The translations under genes were made by a program, and so were the position numbers. Source: Micromonospora sp. WMMD1082 (GTDB lineage: Bacteria > Actinomycetota > Actinomycetes > Mycobacteriales > Micromonosporaceae). Taken from it: a stretch of 64,000 nt of DNA. Where the stretch lies: positions 3,675,001 through 3,739,000 of the forward strand of contig NZ_JARUBM010000002.1 in assembly GCF_029626175.1 (NCBI RefSeq), given 5' to 3'. The notes under the pieces are model-generated. The model saw nothing but the letters and a program-made list of their open reading frames with translations. It ran no database searches and was not told the origin of the DNA. This document shows, one piece after another, positions 62,399-64,000 of the stretch (the stretch's first letter is position 1; each line of letters begins with the position of its first letter).

Positions 62399-63442
62399 AT
62401 GGTCGTCCGCCTGAGCCGGTACCGCCTGCTCGCCCTGTTCTGCGGTGTGCTCACCGCTCTCACTCTCACCACCCCGGCGATCGCCGCACCCGTTCAGGTC
62501 GGTGCGGTTCGGTCGGACGCGGCTGCTGGCTGGTTGGCTCGCCAGTTGGTCGACGGGGAACGTTTCGAGGCCGTCTTCGACGGCGTCGCGTATCCGGACC
62601 AGGGGCTGACTCTCGACGCGGTTCTCGCGTTCGCCGCTGCCGGTGTCGCCGACGACTTCGGGGCGCGGGCTCTGGCCTGGGTCAGCCGACCGGAGGTCCG
62701 GGACGGGTATGTCGGCGACAGCGCCCCGGAGGCGTACGCGGGTGCGACCGCCAAGCTGGCCCTCGCCGTGGCGGTACGCGGTGGCGACCCGACCGACGTC
62801 GGCGGTGTGGATCTCGTCGCCCGGTTGCTGTCGCTGCAGACGCCCAGCGGCCGGTTCACTGACCGGTCAGCGTGGGGCGACTTCAGCAACGCGTTCAGCC
62901 AGTCGTTCGCGCTCCTCGCGCTGGACCGCACCGCCCAGGGCGTACCGGCGGTCGCCGCCGGGTGGCTGGCCGGTACCCGGTGCCCGGACGGCGGCTATCC
63001 GCTGCTGCCGGCGCAGCCGGTCTGCGTCTCCGATGTGGACGCCACCGCCGTCGTGGTGCAGGCGTTGCGGGCCGCGGGCCGGTGGGCCGACGCCGCCGCG
63101 GGCCTGCGCTGGCTGGTGTCCGTGCAGCACGTCGACGGCGGGTTCGCCAACGCCGGCGGGATCGCGAACGCCAACAGCACCGGGCTGGCGGCACAGGCGC
63201 TGCGCGACGGCGGTAGGCCACTGGCCTGGTTGCGGGCCCGCGTCTTCCTGGCCGGTCTGCAGGTCGGTTGCGCCGCGCCGGTGGCCGACCGGGGCGCGGT
63301 CGACTTCGACGGCGGCGCCTTCGACCCGGACACCGCCACCCGCGCCACCGCCCAGGCCGTCCTCGGCCTGACCGGCACCGGATACGCCCGGCTTTCCGCC
63401 GCCACCGCGACTCCCGGCGCGCCCATCCTGCCCTGCCGCTGA
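62399..63442 (+). CDS. Secreted alpha/alpha-barrel repeat protein (prenyltransferase-like fold), B12-regulated
   Basis: A 347-residue protein with a signal peptide (LLALFCGVLTALTLTTPAIA) and repeated helical pairs characteristic of the squalene-cyclase/prenyltransferase-repeat fold, for example LLSLQTPSGRFTD, CPDGGYPLLPA, WLVSVQHVDGGFANAGG and AVDFDGGAFDPDTATRATAQAV. It lacks obvious prenyltransferase catalytic residues. ATG 62399 follows GGAAAGGG and the riboswitch. Human transcobalamin and intrinsic factor use the same barrel fold for their N-terminal domain, so extracellular cobalamin binding is a reasonable inference. Confidence 0.75.
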   Translation: MVVRLSRYRLLALFCGVLTALTLTTPAIAAPVQVGAVRSDAAAGWLARQLVDGERFEAVFDGVAYPDQGLTLDAVLAFAAAGVADDFGARALAWVSRPEVRDGYVGDSAPEAYAGATAKLALAVAVRGGDPTDVGGVDLVARLLSLQTPSGRFTDRSAWGDFSNAFSQSFALLALDRTAQGVPAVAAGWLAGTRCPDGGYPLLPAQPVCVSDVDATAVVVQALRAAGRWADAAAGLRWLVSVQHVDGGFANAGGIANANSTGLAAQALRDGGRPLAWLRARVFLAGLQVGCAAPVADRGAVDFDGGAFDPDTATRATAQAVLGLTGTGYARLSAATATPGAPILPCR

Positions 63443-63480
63443 CCACCCGAAAGAATCCGTCCCACCGAAGGAGTGTCCAT

Positions 63481-63967
63481 GTCCCGTGTCCAGCATCCCG
63501 TCCGCCGGTGGCTCGCCGGCCTGGTGGCGGCCGCCGTCGTCGCCGTAGGGCTGATCGCTGTCGAGCCGTCTCCCCGGGCTGCGCAGGCTGCCGCGTGCCC
63601 CGGTACCTCCGGGGTCACCGTGGTGGTCGACTACGGCCCGCTCGGCGGGGGTGTCCAGGTGGCGTGTGCTCCCGGTGACCCGGCGACCGGGCTGGCTGCC
63701 CTGCAGGGTGCCGGCTTCGCGGTGACCGGTACGCAACGGTGGGGGTTGGCCTTCATCTGCCGGATCAACGGACAGCCGACCGCCGCGACGGAACCCTGCA
63801 TCAACACGCCACCGGCCAGCGCGTACTGGTCGTACTGGCACGCCTCCGGCAGCGGTGCCGCGTGGACGTACAGCACGTTGGGGGCGACCAGCTACAACCC
63901 GGCGCCGGGTACGGTCGAGGGCTGGTCCTTCGGCGCTGGCGCGGCACCCAGCATCACCGCGCCCTGA
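63481..63967 (+). CDS. Secreted DUF4430-like beta-domain protein
   Basis: A 161-residue protein with a signal peptide (WLAGLVAAAVVAVGLIAVE) and a beta-rich domain (about 40-160): VTVVVDYGPLGGGVQVAC, GLAFICRINGQPTA, SYWHASGSGAAWTYSTLGA and GTVEGWSFGAG. This matches the DUF4430 pattern, the fold of the C-terminal domain of transcobalamin. GAAGGAG at 63467-63473 precedes ATG 63479. It follows the barrel protein by 36 bp under the same riboswitch, and more genes probably follow beyond the window. Confidence 0.75.
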
Positions 63968-64000
63968 CCTGCGTGTAACCTGCGTGAGCCGTGATGTGTG

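Noticed and set aside
1..64000. CRISPR arrays, tRNA or rRNA genes
   Set aside because: No regularly spaced direct repeats, cloverleaf sequences or rRNA signatures were noticed on reading; a dedicated search was not possible.

Overview
This is a high-GC actinomycete chromosome segment. The codon bias, frequent GTG/TTG starts, ATGA/GTGA overlaps between genes, and protein families (actinobacterial Zur, MRF-type CobW protein, choice-of-anchor M surface proteins) fit a Micromonosporaceae-like or related filamentous actinomycete. No rRNA, tRNA or CRISPR array was seen.

Layout. (1) 1-31.4 kb is a hybrid NRPS/PKS metallophore locus of the yersiniabactin/pyochelin type, and it appears to continue past the left edge. 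It holds a paired ABC transporter of YbtPQ/IrtAB fold, an O-methyltransferase-like gene, a flavoprotein-methyltransferase fusion with its divergent cupin regulator, an HMWP2-like NRPS (ArCP-Cy-A(Cys)-PCP-Cy-PCP), a second thioredoxin-reductase-like flavoprotein, a peptide/nickel-type ABC importer, an HMWP1-like PKS/NRPS (KS-AT-KR-ACP-Cy-PCP-degenerate Cy-PCP-TE), a trans-acting methyltransferase, a TetR regulator, an ATP-grasp ligase and an ornithine-cyclodeaminase-family enzyme. Salicylate synthase, aryl-AMP ligase and thiazolinyl reductase genes are not in the window. (2) 31.6-34.3 kb has an EntS-like MFS exporter and a methyltransferase. (3) 34.3-53.1 kb is a zinc-starvation regulon: surface repeat proteins, aztABCD zinc uptake genes, Zur and a second Fur-family regulator, an MRF-like protein, and zinc-independent ribosomal paralogues L31, L28, L33 and S14. 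(4) 53.2-60.3 kb is a tightly overlapping operon for an 'anchored repeat' ABC transporter with its surface proteins. (5) 60.3-62.1 kb is insertion-sequence debris and a truncated membrane-protein gene. (6) 62.15-64 kb has a cobalamin riboswitch followed by two secreted proteins that together resemble the two domains of transcobalamin.

How it fits together. Eight 15-bp imperfect palindromes of the form TGAAAAnnnTTTTCA (Zur-box-like) lie in front of the zinc genes. Two of them lie inside the metallophore locus, one in front of the cyclodeaminase gene that heads the long leftward gene run. The simplest reading is that the thiazoline metallophore is made under zinc starvation and is a candidate zincophore, acting beside the azt and anchored-repeat uptake systems. 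This is an inference from operator-like sequences and gene order, not a demonstrated function.
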